7,300 nt of DNA from the NCBI GenBank assembly GCA_003497505.1, contig DNNV01000261.1:1-7300 (forward strand), in the 5' to 3' direction. Made by a program: the position numbers and the translations under genes. Under the pieces are notes generated by a model. It had not been told where the DNA came from, ran no database searches, and worked only from the letters and a program-made list of their open reading frames with translations. How positions within the stretch are numbered: the first letter of the stretch is position 1; every line of letters begins with the position of its first letter. Source of the stretch: Clostridiales bacterium (GTDB taxonomy: Bacteria; Bacillota; Clostridia; Tissierellales; Sedimentibacteraceae). Below are positions 6,503 to 7,300 of this stretch, one piece after another.

Positions 6503-7300
6503 GTGGAAAATTAATTATAGCCGGCGGAAACTTAGAGTTCTGCGACAAAGAAATTCATAAAATACTTGTTGAACATGCCGCAGCGGCGGGAGGTAAGCTT
6601 GCCATAGTTCCAACGGCCTCAGGCTTTGAGCCGGTTGAATCCATAAAATATGTGGAGGAGCTGTGGGAAAGTCTTGGTGTGAAGCGTGAAGACATGGTAA
6701 CACTTCCGGTGTTCGGCGAGGAAGGCACAGGCTGGAAGGAGCCTGCACCGGGAGACGACCCTGAAATAATATCTATGCTTAAGGGTGTTGCCGGATTCTG
6801 GTTCACCGGCGGAGACCAGTACTATACCCACAAGGCATTCATAAGAAAAGACCTGACAGAAACAAAGGCTCTTCAGATAATGAAGGAAATATACAGAAAT
6901 GGTGGAGTAATAGGAGGAACCAGCGCAGGTGCTGCCATCATGAGCGACACCATGATTGCCTCAGGTACAAATTCCACGGCGCTGTCAAAGGATATTAAGT
7001 ACGGTTATGGAGATTATGACGAAAATGAAGACGGAGATGAAGCGAGCTTAAGGATAGTTAAGGGGCTTGGATTTTTCACTGACGGAGTTGTAGACCAGCA
7101 CTATGACAAGAGGCCGAGGCTTCTCAGGACAATAAAGGCAGTGATGGATTCAAAGGATTCATTTTTCGGATACGGTGTTTCAGAAGATACAGCCATGATT
7201 TATGACAGAGATACGAGAGATATTACGGTTGCCGGTTCCGGCGGAGTTTATATACTTGATTTGAGAAAAACTAAGCAGCAGGAAAGCTCCTATGAATGCA
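6499..7300 (+). CDS. cphB: Cyanophycinase (peptidase family S51), C-terminus cut by window edge
   Basis: The window holds 267 codons of a cytoplasmic serine exopeptidase that releases beta-Asp-Arg dipeptides from cyanophycin. The N-terminus GKLIIAGGN, then IVPTAS (36-41), is typical of the family. FTGGDQ (102-107), GGTSAGAA (139-146) with nucleophile Ser142, [12 protein letters not shown] (199-210) and GVSEDTA (226-232) follow in order. His201 and Glu229 would complete the triad. Gln107, Asp199, Gln200, Arg205, Arg207 and Arg210 keep the spacing of the substrate-pocket residues I recall from the Synechocystis enzyme, favouring true cyanophycinase over other S51 peptidases such as PepE. There is no signal peptide, unlike secreted CphE-type enzymes. 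An acidic stretch at 172-181 ([10 protein letters not shown]) is unusual. The start overlaps the ATPase stop by four bases, and GAGGG at 6488-6492 is the ribosome binding site. Compared with the usual length, only a short tail is likely missing. Confidence 0.94.
   Translation, partial: MSGKLIIAGGNLEFCDKEIHKILVEHAAAAGGKLAIVPTASGFEPVESIKYVEELWESLGVKREDMVTLPVFGEEGTGWKEPAPGDDPEIISMLKGVAGFWFTGGDQYYTHKAFIRKDLTETKALQIMKEIYRNGGVIGGTSAGAAIMSDTMIASGTNSTALSKDIKYGYGDYDENEDGDEASLRIVKGLGFFTDGVVDQHYDKRPRLLRTIKAVMDSKDSFFGYGVSEDTAMIYDRDTRDITVAGSGGVYILDLRKTKQQESSYEC

Overview
The window looks like a contig end from an anaerobic, low-to-moderate GC Firmicute, most likely a clostridium. Supporting signs are strong GGAGG-type ribosome binding sites, heavy use of AGA and ATA codons, Gram-positive Opp/Ami-type transporter proteins and tightly packed genes. 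The first 14 bases are not genomic. They match the 3' end of an Illumina sequencing adapter, so the leftmost gene is cut by the end of an assembly.

Left part (15-272, minus strand): the N-terminal part of a secreted protein with a signal peptide and the start of a fascin-like beta-trefoil domain. It reads leftwards into the contig end. A 430-base AT-rich intergenic region follows (about 288-708). It holds no convincing gene, but it has several inverted repeats and, just before oppA, a cluster of palindromes around a candidate extended -10 promoter.

Main part (719-7300, plus strand): one compact operon. It encodes an oligopeptide ABC importer: lipoprotein binding protein OppA, permeases OppB and OppC, and one 661-residue protein in which the two ATPases OppD and OppF are fused. 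The gaps are 7, 2 and 9 bases. The fifth gene, a cyanophycinase (CphB, peptidase family S51), overlaps the ATPase gene by 4 bases (ATGA) and runs off the right edge, nearly complete.

How they may work together: OppA captures peptides outside the membrane, OppBC form the channel and the OppDF fusion powers uptake. The cyanophycinase has no signal peptide and should act in the cytoplasm, where this family cuts the Asp-Arg storage polymer cyanophycin into beta-Asp-Arg dipeptides. The overlap implies coordinated production of a peptide importer and a cyanophycin-degrading enzyme. That raises two ideas, neither proven by sequence: the importer handles beta-aspartyl or arginine-rich peptides, or imported peptides feed a cyanophycin store. 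The most useful leads are this coupling, the single-chain OppDF lacking the usual OppD cysteines, and the palindrome cluster at the promoter.
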